From contig JAFZQI010000044.1 in the NCBI GenBank assembly GCA_017620475.1, positions 1 to 64,000 of the forward strand: DNA of 64,000 bases, read 5' to 3'. The position numbers and the translations under genes were made by a program. The stretch comes from Clostridiales bacterium. Its GTDB lineage: Bacteria; Bacillota; Clostridia; Saccharofermentanales; Saccharofermentanaceae. Below the pieces are notes generated by a model that was not told the DNA's origin, did no database searches, and worked only from the letters and a program-made list of their open reading frames with translations. Shown here one piece after another: positions 1 to 8,228 of the stretch (the stretch's first letter is position 1; each line of letters opens with the position of its first letter).

Positions 1-1613
1 ATCGAATTTCTGTTATTCATCACATACTTAAAGGACTCCAGTGCCACGATCCACCGTTCCCGTTCATAGCTGTAGGATTCTTCGATGATCCTCTCGACAC
101 GCGAGACAAGGAGCCTGTCCTCTTCATCGGGTTCGGTATTATACCGGAGATCATCCAGTTTCGCCCGGATCCTCGCCATCTCTTTGTCCGACAAACGGAT
201 ATTGTTATCAAGCAGCGTCTTGCTGATCGTTTCTTTGTTGACATTGGAAATATCAATGATCAGAATGCCGTTGATATCGTAGGTCATCCTCACGGATGCG
301 ATAAAATCGTGCTTTTTCGTGGGCGGACACTTGATCGTCATCTTCCCCAGCATGACGTTATTCTCCGGAATAATGCTTTCTCCCTGGTAGATGGTAAACT
401 TCACCTCGGTCTGCAGGTCAAAGTGCGCATAGAAATCCCGCGTACAGCTGCAGGGAAGCATGGAATTCCGATCGATGATGAATGACATGACCCAGTCATT
501 GTTATAATCATAACTGGCCACGCCGAGGGAAAACGGACAGATATCCGTCATTACGACTTCTTTCAGATCCTCATTTTTCGACTTGATCCCCGAGTAGATC
601 CCGACTCCGATTCCAATCGCCGTGTCCGGATCGATATCGGTACAGGGTTTGACTCCGGTCACCTTCTCAATATACGATGCAACTGTAGGCATCTTACAGC
701 TTCCGCCAACAAGAACGATGGCTTCCAGACTCTCCGGAAGAAGACGGCTGTCCTTCAGCACTTTCCTGATCGGTGCATGCAGCTGTTCAAAAATATCGTG
801 CGCGATCTGGATCAGGCGGTTGTTATCGAGGGTCATCGTGTATTCCTTATCATGGAGAACAACGGTCATCACGACGATCGGATTGGTAGACAGCGCGATC
901 TTGGTGATCTCAGACATTCTGTAAATGATCGCCTTCTCTTCCGAAGTCAGCTCTGATTCGGACAGTCCGTTGATCGCGCAGAAATGTTTATAGATCGCCT
1001 CGTTGAAGTCCTTGCCTCCAAGCTGGTTATTCCCGGCAACGGCGATGATCTCCATGACACTGTCAAACGAATCAATGATGGATACATCGAGCGTTCCTCC
1101 GCCGAAGTCCACCACCATGTATGTGCCGTCTTTCCACCCGTGACTGTAAAGATACGCAAGGGCGGCCGCGGACGGTTCATTGATCAGTCTTTCGCACTTG
1201 ATCCCGGCAAGTTCGGCTGCCTGTTTCGTCGCGGTCCTCATCTTATCATTAAAGTATGCCGGCACCGAGATCACGGCCTCCTCCACATCCTCGTGAAGAT
1301 ATTCCTTCGCATCGGCGATGATCTTTCGAAGAACGATCGAGGACAATTGCTGGGATGAGAAAGATTTCGATCCGAGCTTATATTCCCTATCCGTCCCCAT
1401 CGTTCTTTTAAACTCCGCTGCCGTCAGTTCCGGATGGGTGATCAGACGCTCCTTTGCCACTTCCCCGACGATGACATTGTCCTCATCATCCACACCGACA
1501 ACGGAAGGCGTCAGTGCTTTTGCAAGAGAATTCTTGATCACCTTCACGCCTTTTTCCGTGTAGATCGTTGCCAGACTGTTCGTCGTTCCCAAATCAATAC
1601 CGATAATTGCCAT
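1..1613 (-). CDS. Hsp70/DnaK-family chaperone, 3' end beyond window
   Basis: ATP-dependent Hsp70-type chaperone. Translation of the minus strand from the ATG at 1613 gives an open frame of 537 codons that runs off the left edge. The N-terminus has the phosphate-1 motif IGIDLGTTNS (residues 4-13), a phosphate-2 motif DFGGGTLDVS near residue 170 and an adenosine motif LVGGSCKMPT near residue 300, so the nucleotide-binding domain is complete. A beta-rich substrate-binding part with the reading ECPP-like IKCPPTKKHDF follows. The start has AGGAGG 7 nt upstream, overlapping the stop of the J-like gene, so the two genes are translationally coupled. It differs from housekeeping DnaK (no grpE or dnaJ neighbour, divergent C-terminal half), so it is probably an HscC-like or specialised paralogue. 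Confidence 0.9.
   Translation of the reverse strand, partial: MAIIGIDLGTTNSLATIYTEKGVKVIKNSLAKALTPSVVGVDDEDNVIVGEVAKERLITHPELTAAEFKRTMGTDREYKLGSKSFSSQQLSSIVLRKIIADAKEYLHEDVEEAVISVPAYFNDKMRTATKQAAELAGIKCERLINEPSAAALAYLYSHGWKDGTYMVVDFGGGTLDVSIIDSFDSVMEIIAVAGNNQLGGKDFNEAIYKHFCAINGLSESELTSEEKAIIYRMSEITKIALSTNPIVVMTVVLHDKEYTMTLDNNRLIQIAHDIFEQLHAPIRKVLKDSRLLPESLEAIVLVGGSCKMPTVASYIEKVTGVKPCTDIDPDTAIGIGVGIYSGIKSKNEDLKEVVMTDICPFSLGVASYDYNNDWVMSFIIDRNSMLPCSCTRDFYAHFDLQTEVKFTIYQGESIIPENNVMLGKMTIKCPPTKKHDFIASVRMTYDINGILIIDISNVNKETISKTLLDNNIRLSDKEMARIRAKLDDLRYNTEPDEEDRLLVSRVERIIEESYSYERERWIVALESFKYVMNNRNS
1512..1521 (-). repeat. AAAAGCACTG word in the Hsp70 gene
   Basis: Exact decamer on the sense strand, read as Ala-Lys-Ala-Leu. 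Confidence 0.6.
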
Positions 1614-1615
1614 CT

Positions 1616-2821
1616 TTACCTCCTCGCCTTCCGAAGGCGTTTGTTATAGATGATCATAATTGCCGCAGCCACGCCGCCCAGGATGCCGCCTGCGACCATA
1701 AAGATAATATTTGTTCCCGTATATTCACGGATCCTGACGATTGAAAATACCCAGTACCCGAGGTTCATCAGAACCAGCAAAAAGCTGCAGAACGTAAGCG
1801 GGTGTACCCCTGCGTCAAATATATTAAGGAAACTATCGGATGGGCGTTCAAGAGACAGGACGTCGTAGAAGCGCATGAAACAATAGACTACGCCTTCCGA
1901 TCCGATCAGCAGAAGTCCCGGGAAAATCGCCCTGTCAACCCTTGCGAGCATCACGGAAAACAGAATAATGACATAAGTCGAAATGGCAGTACTCAGCGTA
2001 CTGAGCAGCCACTTTACTGCTGCCCGGTCGCGGCTTTCTTTGATCCTCAACTGAAGATCCTTCGCGCCCATATTGAGTTTCTTCTCAATTGATTTTTCTA
2101 CACGGTCGCAGTGTTCATGAATGCATTCACCGGCCTCGGTATCTTCTTCGTACGCCAAACGAAGCTGTTTTCTGTACTCCCCGTCAATCATCAGGTTATC
2201 GACAAGCGGCTCTTCGAAGAATACATCCCACACTCCGACATCCCCGCTGTTCTCGTAAAGTGACTTATAAAGCTCAAAAAGCTCTGTGGCGTGCTGCTTA
2301 CGTGTTTCTTCGTGCCAGCGCTGTACATTTTCCTTCGTATCGATACCGTTCTGCTCCTTGAAATGGACGATCCTCTCCAGGTCATACTCCACTTCGTCGG
2401 AGAACTCTTTCTCTTCAGGAATCACCGAAGAAAAGTCGAAATCCGGTTTCTCCTCATTCGGGGTCTCCTCTTCAGGTTTCTTCTCCGCTTTCTCCTTAAG
2501 TTTCTCTTCTTCCGGTTTCTCCGCAAACCCGGATTGAATCAGGGGATCTTTTTTCGCATCCTGAATCTTTATCCCGAAGTCTGTTCCGTTTTTTGTCGGG
2601 ATCTTATAGTCCGGCCTTGCTGCCCGGAAAAAGGCCGCTCCGGATTGCCCGGAAGCATAGGATATGGCCTGCTTATACGCATCGTGGATCCGACGGTATC
2701 CATCCGGATCATCCTCCGGGGAGATCGTGTGTGCAAGCTTCGCAAAAGCCTTCTTAATTACAAGCTTGTCCTTGGTCTTCTCTATACCGAGTATCTTCCA
2801 ACAGGATTCTTCCATGTCCAT
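1616..2821 (-). CDS. Membrane-anchored J-like protein lacking HPD, partner of the adjacent Hsp70
   Basis: 401 aa. Residues 6-55 resemble helices I-III of a J-domain (WKILGIEKTKDK, then KKAFAKLAHTISPEDDPDGY), but the HPD tripeptide that activates Hsp70 ATPase is replaced by ISPEDD. Residues 95-150 are a Glu/Lys/Pro-rich linker. A soluble helical part follows, and the C-terminal 125 residues hold about four membrane segments ending in the basic tail NKRLRKARR. The stop lies 2 nt before the Hsp70 start, and the Hsp70 ribosome-binding site sits inside the end of this gene. I infer a membrane-tethered co-chaperone or scaffold for the neighbouring Hsp70. J-like domains reading (S/N/H)PEDDPEG are common in Firmicutes, but their activity is not established. 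Confidence 0.75.
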   Translation of the reverse strand: MDMEESCWKILGIEKTKDKLVIKKAFAKLAHTISPEDDPDGYRRIHDAYKQAISYASGQSGAAFFRAARPDYKIPTKNGTDFGIKIQDAKKDPLIQSGFAEKPEEEKLKEKAEKKPEEETPNEEKPDFDFSSVIPEEKEFSDEVEYDLERIVHFKEQNGIDTKENVQRWHEETRKQHATELFELYKSLYENSGDVGVWDVFFEEPLVDNLMIDGEYRKQLRLAYEEDTEAGECIHEHCDRVEKSIEKKLNMGAKDLQLRIKESRDRAAVKWLLSTLSTAISTYVIILFSVMLARVDRAIFPGLLLIGSEGVVYCFMRFYDVLSLERPSDSFLNIFDAGVHPLTFCSFLLVLMNLGYWVFSIVRIREYTGTNIIFMVAGGILGGVAAAIMIIYNKRLRKARR

Positions 2822-2867
2822 CCAGTCTCTTACGACATCCCAATGAATTTTCCCCTCAGAAGATATT

Positions 2868-4373
2868 CTACAGCACGACCTTACATGTTGTATAGCCGTA
2901 GTACTTCATTTGCCGGATCTGCATAGCGCCGATCACTTCACCGGGCATAACGATCGGGACGGCAGGCGGACAGGATACCGGGATCAGAGCCGCCACCCTT
3001 CCTTCTGCCTCATCGGCCGGAATCACTTCATAAGGAGACATCGCCGCTTGCCGTAAAGTCATTCTCTTCTCGGGACTACCCGCTTCCGGAAATCCTTTCA
3101 TTGAGGCATCCGGAAGCTTTCCCTCCGAGGAAGGCGGCAGGCTCTCCATAGAAGAAGCCTGCAGGTCATAAGCGATATCCTGCATGGTATCGCGGATCAA
3201 TTGAAGTTCATCCTTTGTATTCGATGGTGAAATCATTAGCACCACGGTGTCCGGATCGGAAAACTCCGGTTCGATACCTTGTTTCCGAAGTTTCTCCGCC
3301 AGTTCTTTTCCGGAAGCGGAAAAACCGCTCACCAGCGTAATCTTCAAAGGCTCCTCTCCGTAGCAGGAAAAACCGAAACGGCAAAGATCAGATCGAAGCG
3401 ATGTCGCATCCTCGGCGGCGCGGGCAAATGCCGCTGCCCCATCTTGATCGAGCCACTCGTTGGCCGCATCCAGAGATTGCAGGATCAGCCAGGACGGACT
3501 TGTCGATGCGAAAAGCACCATGGCGTCTTTGACCATGTCTTTGTATTCTTCCCTGGTGTGAAGATACGCTCCGCCGGTCAGGACCGGGAGGGTCTTATGG
3601 GCGGAATCACAGCACAGATCAGCACCAAGATCCATGGGATGATGCGAAGGTTCGAGGAAGCGAAGGTAGGCGCCGTGGGCGTTATCCACAACAAGCGGAA
3701 CATCAAACTCATGGCATACCTCGGCGATAGTACGTACATCCAGAATATGTCCCAGATAATCGGGAGTGGTGATGTAAACGCAGATCGGTTTTTCCTTCGA
3801 GCAGGAAAGCGCCTCCCGCACATCCTCCGCCATCAAGAAAAGCGTGAGCGCCGTACTTCCCTCCGGGAAGAGCCATGTCACGTCGAGGTCCAGAAGGACG
3901 GCAGCAGAAAGAAAGGAGGAATGACAATTACGTGCCGCCAGTACCCGACGGTTCTGCGCGGTTTGCGGGTCTTCTTGATCCTTACAGTGCGGTTCGGGAC
4001 GGTTTGATTTAAGTAGACAAAGATAAAGCATCGCACGAATGCAGAGGGATGATCCTTCGGTAGAATAGAAGGTCGGACAGCCGAAAAGCGCAGATGCATT
4101 CCGCTCGCTTTCCGCGATGATTCCCTCCGGATGGAAAAGCTCATCGGCGCCGCTTATCTCGGTAATATCGCAGGACGCGATCCGGGAAAAGGCTTCACGG
4201 TAGTCTTCTGCAGCTGCGGGATCCTGCCCGTCTCTTGCAGCCATTCCCAGTGGGATCCCTGCACTTTCAGCGAGACTTCCGGACATGCCCCTTCCTTTAT
4301 GTCCGGGCATGTGCAAACGGGCCGCGCCGGACGCCGCATATTCTCTGACAAAATCGCAGATCGGGGTGTTCAC
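2868..4373 (-). CDS. Orn/Lys/Arg decarboxylase-family PLP enzyme
   Basis: 501 aa from a GTG at 4373 with AAGGAGG about 8 nt upstream. The N-terminal LHMPGHKGRG is typical of the fold-type I Orn/Lys/Arg decarboxylases of Gram-positives (SpeA/Cad type). The PLP-binding lysine is Lys260 in CDSAHKTLPVLTGG, and Asp230 in VVDNAHGAY should contact the pyridine nitrogen. The C-terminal region carries the family's small domain (IPVSCPPAVPIVMPGE). The expected reaction is decarboxylation of a basic amino acid to a polyamine precursor; which amino acid cannot be told from sequence. It lies 46 bp upstream of the J-like/Hsp70 pair on the same strand and could be cotranscribed. An acidic/Ser-rich insertion around residues 400-430 is unusual. 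Confidence 0.88.
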   Translation of the reverse strand: MNTPICDFVREYAASGAARLHMPGHKGRGMSGSLAESAGIPLGMAARDGQDPAAAEDYREAFSRIASCDITEISGADELFHPEGIIAESERNASALFGCPTFYSTEGSSLCIRAMLYLCLLKSNRPEPHCKDQEDPQTAQNRRVLAARNCHSSFLSAAVLLDLDVTWLFPEGSTALTLFLMAEDVREALSCSKEKPICVYITTPDYLGHILDVRTIAEVCHEFDVPLVVDNAHGAYLRFLEPSHHPMDLGADLCCDSAHKTLPVLTGGAYLHTREEYKDMVKDAMVLFASTSPSWLILQSLDAANEWLDQDGAAAFARAAEDATSLRSDLCRFGFSCYGEEPLKITLVSGFSASGKELAEKLRKQGIEPEFSDPDTVVLMISPSNTKDELQLIRDTMQDIAYDLQASSMESLPPSSEGKLPDASMKGFPEAGSPEKRMTLRQAAMSPYEVIPADEAEGRVAALIPVSCPPAVPIVMPGEVIGAMQIRQMKYYGYTTCKVVL

Positions 4374-4452
4374 GTACCCGCCTCCTTATCGCTGGAAGTG
4401 TAATCTATTGGGATTGTAACGCGCATGAGCGGCAGTGGTCAATTGCAAGAGT

Positions 4453-5832
4453 TTACGAATTGAACTCTCTGTGGATCGCCACCATCAGGGCGCATTCGAT
4501 ACGCTTCTTAAAGAGCTCGCAGCCGAATTTATACACACCGCGTACGGATCCCGTAGCGTGATATGCATTCGCTGCGCAGCCGCCGCTGCAGTAAAGCCGT
4601 GCCCAGCAGTTGCGGCATTCTTCACGTGCATAGACATTACATGCCGCAAAATCATCCTGGACTGCGGTATTTTTCACGCCGTCAAAGATATTACCTAACA
4701 GGAACTTCTCTTCGCCGACGAACTGGTGGCAGGGATACAGATCGCCCCACGGAGTAACCGCCATATACTCGGTTCCCGAGCCGCAGCCGGAGATCCTCTT
4801 ATAGATGCATGGTCCGCCCTTAAGATCGATCATGTAGTGGTAGAACGTGAACGGCTTTCCTTCCTTATCGCGTTCGATCATGAGCTGAGCCAGCTTCTCA
4901 TACTGTTCCAGAACGATCGGCAGATCCTCTTCGGTCAATCGGGCAGGATCGTTCTCCCCGCACACGACCGGTTCCATCGAAAGCTCCGAAAAGCCCAGAT
5001 CGAGCATGACCTTGATGTCCTCGAGGAAATCAGGATTGGCATGCGTAAATGTACCGCGCATGTAGTAGTTCTTCCCGCCCCGCGCCTCAACGAACTTCTG
5101 GAATTTCGGAACGATCTTCTCCCAGCTTCCGTTTCCTGCGTAATCGACGCGATAACGGTCATGGACCTCTTTGCGTCCATCCAGGGAAAGCACGACATTG
5201 CTGCACTCGCGGTTGGCAAAATCGATCACATCATCGTCAACCAGCACACCGTTGGTGGTCAAAGTAAAGCGGAAGTTCTTGCCCTTCTCCTTCTCGATCG
5301 ATCGCGCATACGCAACAAGATCCTTGACCACCTGAAAATTCATGAGCGGCTCACCGCCGAAGAAATCGACCTCAAGATTATGGCGTGTTCCGGAGTTCTC
5401 GATCAGGAAATCGAGGGCACGCTTACCGACCTCAAAACTCATTACCGCGCGTTCGCCGTGATATTTTCCCTGGGAAGCGAAGCAATAAGAACAGTTGAGA
5501 TTACAGGTATGCGCAATATGCAGGCACAGTGCTTTGACCACGCCGGATGTACGGGCCTTGAGCTCTCCGGCCATCGGCTCGTAGGTATCTTCGGTAAAAA
5601 GTTTGCCGGCATCCTTAAGCGCGGCGACCTGTTCGTAGCATTCTTCGATCTCCTCACGTTTACCTAGCTCGGTGCCTGCGTACTTTTCGGTCATCGCCTT
5701 GACGATTTCTTCTTTATTCTCCCCGTCAAACCGCGCGATGATGTCGTAGGAAAGATCATCCACGACGTGAAGGGCACCGGAGCAGACGTCCAGCACGATG
5801 TTATAGCCTCCGAGTTTGTATTGATGGATCAT
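4453..5832 (-). CDS. SCIFF peptide maturase, radical SAM/SPASM protein
   Basis: 459 aa from the ATG at 5832, chosen because AAGGAGA lies 6 nt upstream; a start 15 nt earlier has no ribosome-binding site. Radical SAM enzyme that forms thioether crosslinks in the SCIFF peptide encoded just upstream. The CX3CX2C cluster motif is Cys110, Cys114 and Cys117 (HTCNLNCSYC). The C-terminal SPASM region has many cysteines (CGSGTEYMAVTPWGDLYPC, then CRNCWARLYCSGGC and a last one in FGCELF) that should bind two auxiliary 4Fe-4S clusters. The N-terminal 90 residues (YNIVLDVCSGALHVVDD) are the RRE-like part typical of this maturase family. Precursor identity and neighbourhood make this assignment strong. 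Confidence 0.95.
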   Translation of the reverse strand: MIHQYKLGGYNIVLDVCSGALHVVDDLSYDIIARFDGENKEEIVKAMTEKYAGTELGKREEIEECYEQVAALKDAGKLFTEDTYEPMAGELKARTSGVVKALCLHIAHTCNLNCSYCFASQGKYHGERAVMSFEVGKRALDFLIENSGTRHNLEVDFFGGEPLMNFQVVKDLVAYARSIEKEKGKNFRFTLTTNGVLVDDDVIDFANRECSNVVLSLDGRKEVHDRYRVDYAGNGSWEKIVPKFQKFVEARGGKNYYMRGTFTHANPDFLEDIKVMLDLGFSELSMEPVVCGENDPARLTEEDLPIVLEQYEKLAQLMIERDKEGKPFTFYHYMIDLKGGPCIYKRISGCGSGTEYMAVTPWGDLYPCHQFVGEEKFLLGNIFDGVKNTAVQDDFAACNVYAREECRNCWARLYCSGGCAANAYHATGSVRGVYKFGCELFKKRIECALMVAIHREFNS

Positions 5833-5852
5833 AAGTTCTCCTTTCAAGCGAT

Positions 5853-5888
5853 AAAAAAGCTGTCCTTGCGCATGGGCTCAAAGACAGC
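5853..5888 (-). terminator. Rho-independent terminator between SCIFF precursor and maturase
   Basis: On the minus strand GCTGTCTTTG and CAAGGACAGC form a 10-bp stem (one G-U pair) with a 10-nt loop, followed directly by TTTTTT. It lies after the SCIFF stop and 20 nt before the maturase start. It should let most transcripts end after the precursor, giving far more peptide than enzyme, with read-through supplying the maturase. Confidence 0.85.
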
Positions 5889-5946
5889 CGTTCTTTCTGC
5901 TTGTGATCGGGAAGAAATCCTTCCCTTTCTTGTGCCGAAGAAAAGA

Positions 5947-6093
5947 TTACCTCTTCTCGTTCTCGCACTGCTGGTTTGCGATACCGCAGGATGTCTTGCA
6001 GGCAGACTGGCAGGATGTCTGGCACTCGCCGCAACCGCCGTTCTTCGCGCTCTCGCAAAGGTTACGTGTCTCGATAGTCTTAATATGCTCCAT
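5947..6093 (-). CDS. SCIFF ribosomal peptide precursor
   Basis: 48 aa, read directly from the minus strand. It begins MEHIKTIETRN and contains the family core GGCGECQTSCQSACKTSC, matching the six-cysteines-in-forty-five consensus of Clostridia. Cysteines are at 13, 21, 24, 28, 32, 36 and 43. Six fit the family pattern; Cys13 in the leader-side segment (RNLCESAK) is an extra one. An AGAGG ribosome-binding site lies about 10 nt upstream, a strong promoter stands at 6127-6155, and the maturase follows after a terminator hairpin. In characterised homologues the maturase links cysteines to threonines; here Thr26 and Thr34 in the two T-S-C repeats are the likely acceptors. The biological role of mature SCIFF is unknown. 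Confidence 0.95.
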   Translation of the reverse strand: MEHIKTIETRNLCESAKNGGCGECQTSCQSACKTSCGIANQQCENEKR

Positions 6094-6126
6094 GAAAGTG
6101 TACCTCTTTCTTAAAATGCTACCGCA

Positions 6127-6155
6127 ATATTAGCAGATGCTCCCTACAGTGTCAA
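6127..6155 (-). promoter_or_regulatory. Promoter of the SCIFF operon
   Basis: Minus strand TTGACA (6150-6155), a 17-nt spacer and TAATAT (6127-6132). The -35 is a perfect match to the housekeeping consensus and the -10 has five of six bases. The transcript would begin about 27 nt before the SCIFF start. Confidence 0.8.
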
Positions 6156-6235
6156 GAAAAACTCCCCCTGCTGCGGTGCCTGTTCACGAATATCCCACAT
6201 GTTAATGGAAAGTTCATAGTTTCGTTTCGTATGTT

Positions 6236-6265
6236 TTGTTGCTATTGACCATAGGAGGATATAAA
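6236..6265 (+). promoter_or_regulatory. Candidate promoter of the STAS signalling operon
   Basis: TTGTTG (6236-6241), an 18-nt spacer and TATAAA (6260-6265), about 42 nt before the first gene. The -10 is good and the -35 is moderate. Confidence 0.5.
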
Positions 6266-6306
6266 ATTTAGTTGTAAATCTTTGAGCATACAGGAGAAGA
6301 AATCAT

Positions 6307-6606
6307 ATGCTGAATATTGAAAAGAGAATCACCGATACCAAAGCGGTATTTGCCCTTGAAGGACGTCTGGACACGGTCACTTCACCAGATCTGGAAAACG
6401 CGCTTAAGGCTTCCATCGAGAAGATCACCGATCTGGAGCTCGATCTCGGGAAACTGGAATACATCTCTTCCGCAGGACTTCGCGTTCTTTTGTCGGCCCA
6501 TAAGACGATGAACAAGCAGGGTTCCATGAAGGTCACGAACGTGAACAGCGCGATCTCCGAGATCTTCGAAGTCACGGGATTCTCTGATATCTTAACCATC
6601 GAGTGA
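6307..6606 (+). CDS. STAS-domain anti-sigma factor antagonist
   Basis: 99 aa, one STAS domain of the SpoIIAA/RsbV size. Such proteins bind an anti-sigma kinase when dephosphorylated and are released when a serine is phosphorylated. The phosphorylation loop reads YISSAGLRVLL, with Ser55 in the position of the RsbV/SpoIIAA phosphoserine. A good ribosome-binding site (AGGAGAAG) precedes the ATG. It is the first gene of a run in which the next gene is a PP2C phosphatase (which would dephosphorylate it) and the third contains a HATPase domain (which could phosphorylate it), so the three have the parts of a partner-switching circuit. The stop overlaps the next start (GTGA). Confidence 0.9.
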   Translation: MLNIEKRITDTKAVFALEGRLDTVTSPDLENALKASIEKITDLELDLGKLEYISSAGLRVLLSAHKTMNKQGSMKVTNVNSAISEIFEVTGFSDILTIE

Positions 6607-8225
6607 GTAGTACGCGCATGAAGATCGACATACAATCTGCGAATTTCAAGCGCAGTGCTTTTACCGCGGCATTATTCTTCGTTCTCGGAATCGGCATTGC
6701 CATAGCCTCTTTCTTCATTTTCGACGCCAAGAGTCTTCCGGCTTCGAGAGTGGTGAATATTTCTGCGGACATTTTCTGCATGATCCTGGCCTTCGTGCTT
6801 TACATTTGCTGCGTGCTGGATACGCAGTGGCACGGCGACAACCTCAACTATTTCCTGCTGATGATCTTTACGGATTTTACCGCAGCGATTACGGATGAAT
6901 TCGCCTGGCTTCTCGACGGGATCCCGAAGTATTCCACGTGGAATATGCTCATCAACACGCTCTACTATATTACGACCCCGTTCCTTGCCTTCCTTTTCTG
7001 GAGGTATGTATGCAGTTACCTCAATATAGAGCGCACAAAGACCCGGAAATGGGACATCCTCTTTTTCTCAGGGCTGTGCCTGGCGGTGGTCATGCGTCTG
7101 ACCAATATGTTCTTCGGATTCTATTTTTCTATCGACGATCTCGGGTTCTATCAGAGGAATTCCCTGTATCCCATTTCGCTGATCTACGCGTATGTGGTCA
7201 TGCTGCTCACCCTGATCCTGGTGATCCTTGCCAGGAAGCGTTTCCAGCGCCATCAGGTGATCGCGCTTTTCGCATATGCGCTGGCTCCGCTTTTCGTGGG
7301 CGTCCTGACTATTTTTACCTATGGTCTTTCCCTTTCCAGCCCGATCATTATGATGGTCTTCCTGCTGATGTACTGCGTACTGAACGTAGTGCAGGGCAAG
7401 GAAAAGGTCGTTGCGGAGAATGAACTGAAGATGGCTTCCGCCATTCAGGAAAATATGCTTCCGCGGATCTTCCCGCCATATCCCGAACGCGAGGAATTTG
7501 ATCTTTATGCTTCGATGCAGGCAGCCAAGGAAGTCGGCGGCGATTTCTATGATTTCTTCCTGGTCGATGATGACCATCTGGCGCTGATCATTGCCGATGT
7601 GTCCGGCAAGGGCGTTCCGGCCGCACTCTTCATGATGGTTACAAAAGCCCTGATCAAGAACCAGACTCTGGCCGACTGCCACAGTTCGGCAGATATCTGT
7701 GTGAAGATCAACGAGCAGCTCTCGCAGAACAATGTGCTGGATATGTTTGTCACGGCCTGGGTCGGCGTACTGACGATTTCTACCGGCGAGTTGATCTGCT
7801 CGAACGCAGGTCACGAATACCCGGTAATCAAGAAGGCCGGCGGTAAATTCGAGATCATTAAGGACAAACACGCACCGCCTCTGGGCGCCATGTCCGGCAT
7901 CAAGTATAAAGAGACCACCTATACCCTTTCCGCCGGTGATGTGATGTATCTTTATACCGATGGCGTCCCCGAAGCCACGAACCGTGAAAATGAACTCTTC
8001 GGTGCGGAGCGGATGCTGGAGGCGCTGAACAGTGCTTCATCAGACGATCCCAAGACGATCGATACCCATATCAAGGAAAGCATCGAACAGTTCGTCAACG
8101 GACGTTCTCAATTCGATGATATTACGATGCTCTGCATCAAGTACAACGGAAAAAACGGATCCAAGAAGCAAAACGGATCCGAAGGAGAAACAGGAACAGT
8201 CGCAACGACGAAGAAGGAGGAATAA
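6603..8225 (+). CDS. Membrane PP2C-type (SpoIIE/RsbU-like) serine phosphatase
   Basis: 540 aa from a GTG overlapping the previous stop; an ATG at 6618 is an alternative start. Residues 15-265 contain about seven hydrophobic segments, the sensory or anchoring part. After a short linker (ASAIQENMLPRIFPP) comes a complete SpoIIE-type phosphatase domain: GGDFYDFFLV, IADVSGKGVPAALFM, YTDGVPEATN and FDDITMLCIKY supply the metal-binding aspartates. Expected to dephosphorylate the STAS protein upstream, the STAS domain of the next gene, or both. The last 25 residues are a Lys/Gly/Ser/Thr-rich tail. It sits 3 bp from the next gene and is clearly operonic. The signal sensed by the membrane part is unknown. 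Confidence 0.92.
   Translation: MSSTRMKIDIQSANFKRSAFTAALFFVLGIGIAIASFFIFDAKSLPASRVVNISADIFCMILAFVLYICCVLDTQWHGDNLNYFLLMIFTDFTAAITDEFAWLLDGIPKYSTWNMLINTLYYITTPFLAFLFWRYVCSYLNIERTKTRKWDILFFSGLCLAVVMRLTNMFFGFYFSIDDLGFYQRNSLYPISLIYAYVVMLLTLILVILARKRFQRHQVIALFAYALAPLFVGVLTIFTYGLSLSSPIIMMVFLLMYCVLNVVQGKEKVVAENELKMASAIQENMLPRIFPPYPEREEFDLYASMQAAKEVGGDFYDFFLVDDDHLALIIADVSGKGVPAALFMMVTKALIKNQTLADCHSSADICVKINEQLSQNNVLDMFVTAWVGVLTISTGELICSNAGHEYPVIKKAGGKFEIIKDKHAPPLGAMSGIKYKETTYTLSAGDVMYLYTDGVPEATNRENELFGAERMLEALNSASSDDPKTIDTHIKESIEQFVNGRSQFDDITMLCIKYNGKNGSKKQNGSEGETGTVATTKKEE
6653..6662 (-). repeat. AAAAGCACTG word in the PP2C gene
   Basis: Exact decamer opposite the coding strand; the gene reads Ser-Ala-Phe there. 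Confidence 0.6.
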
Positions 8226-8228
8226 TCT

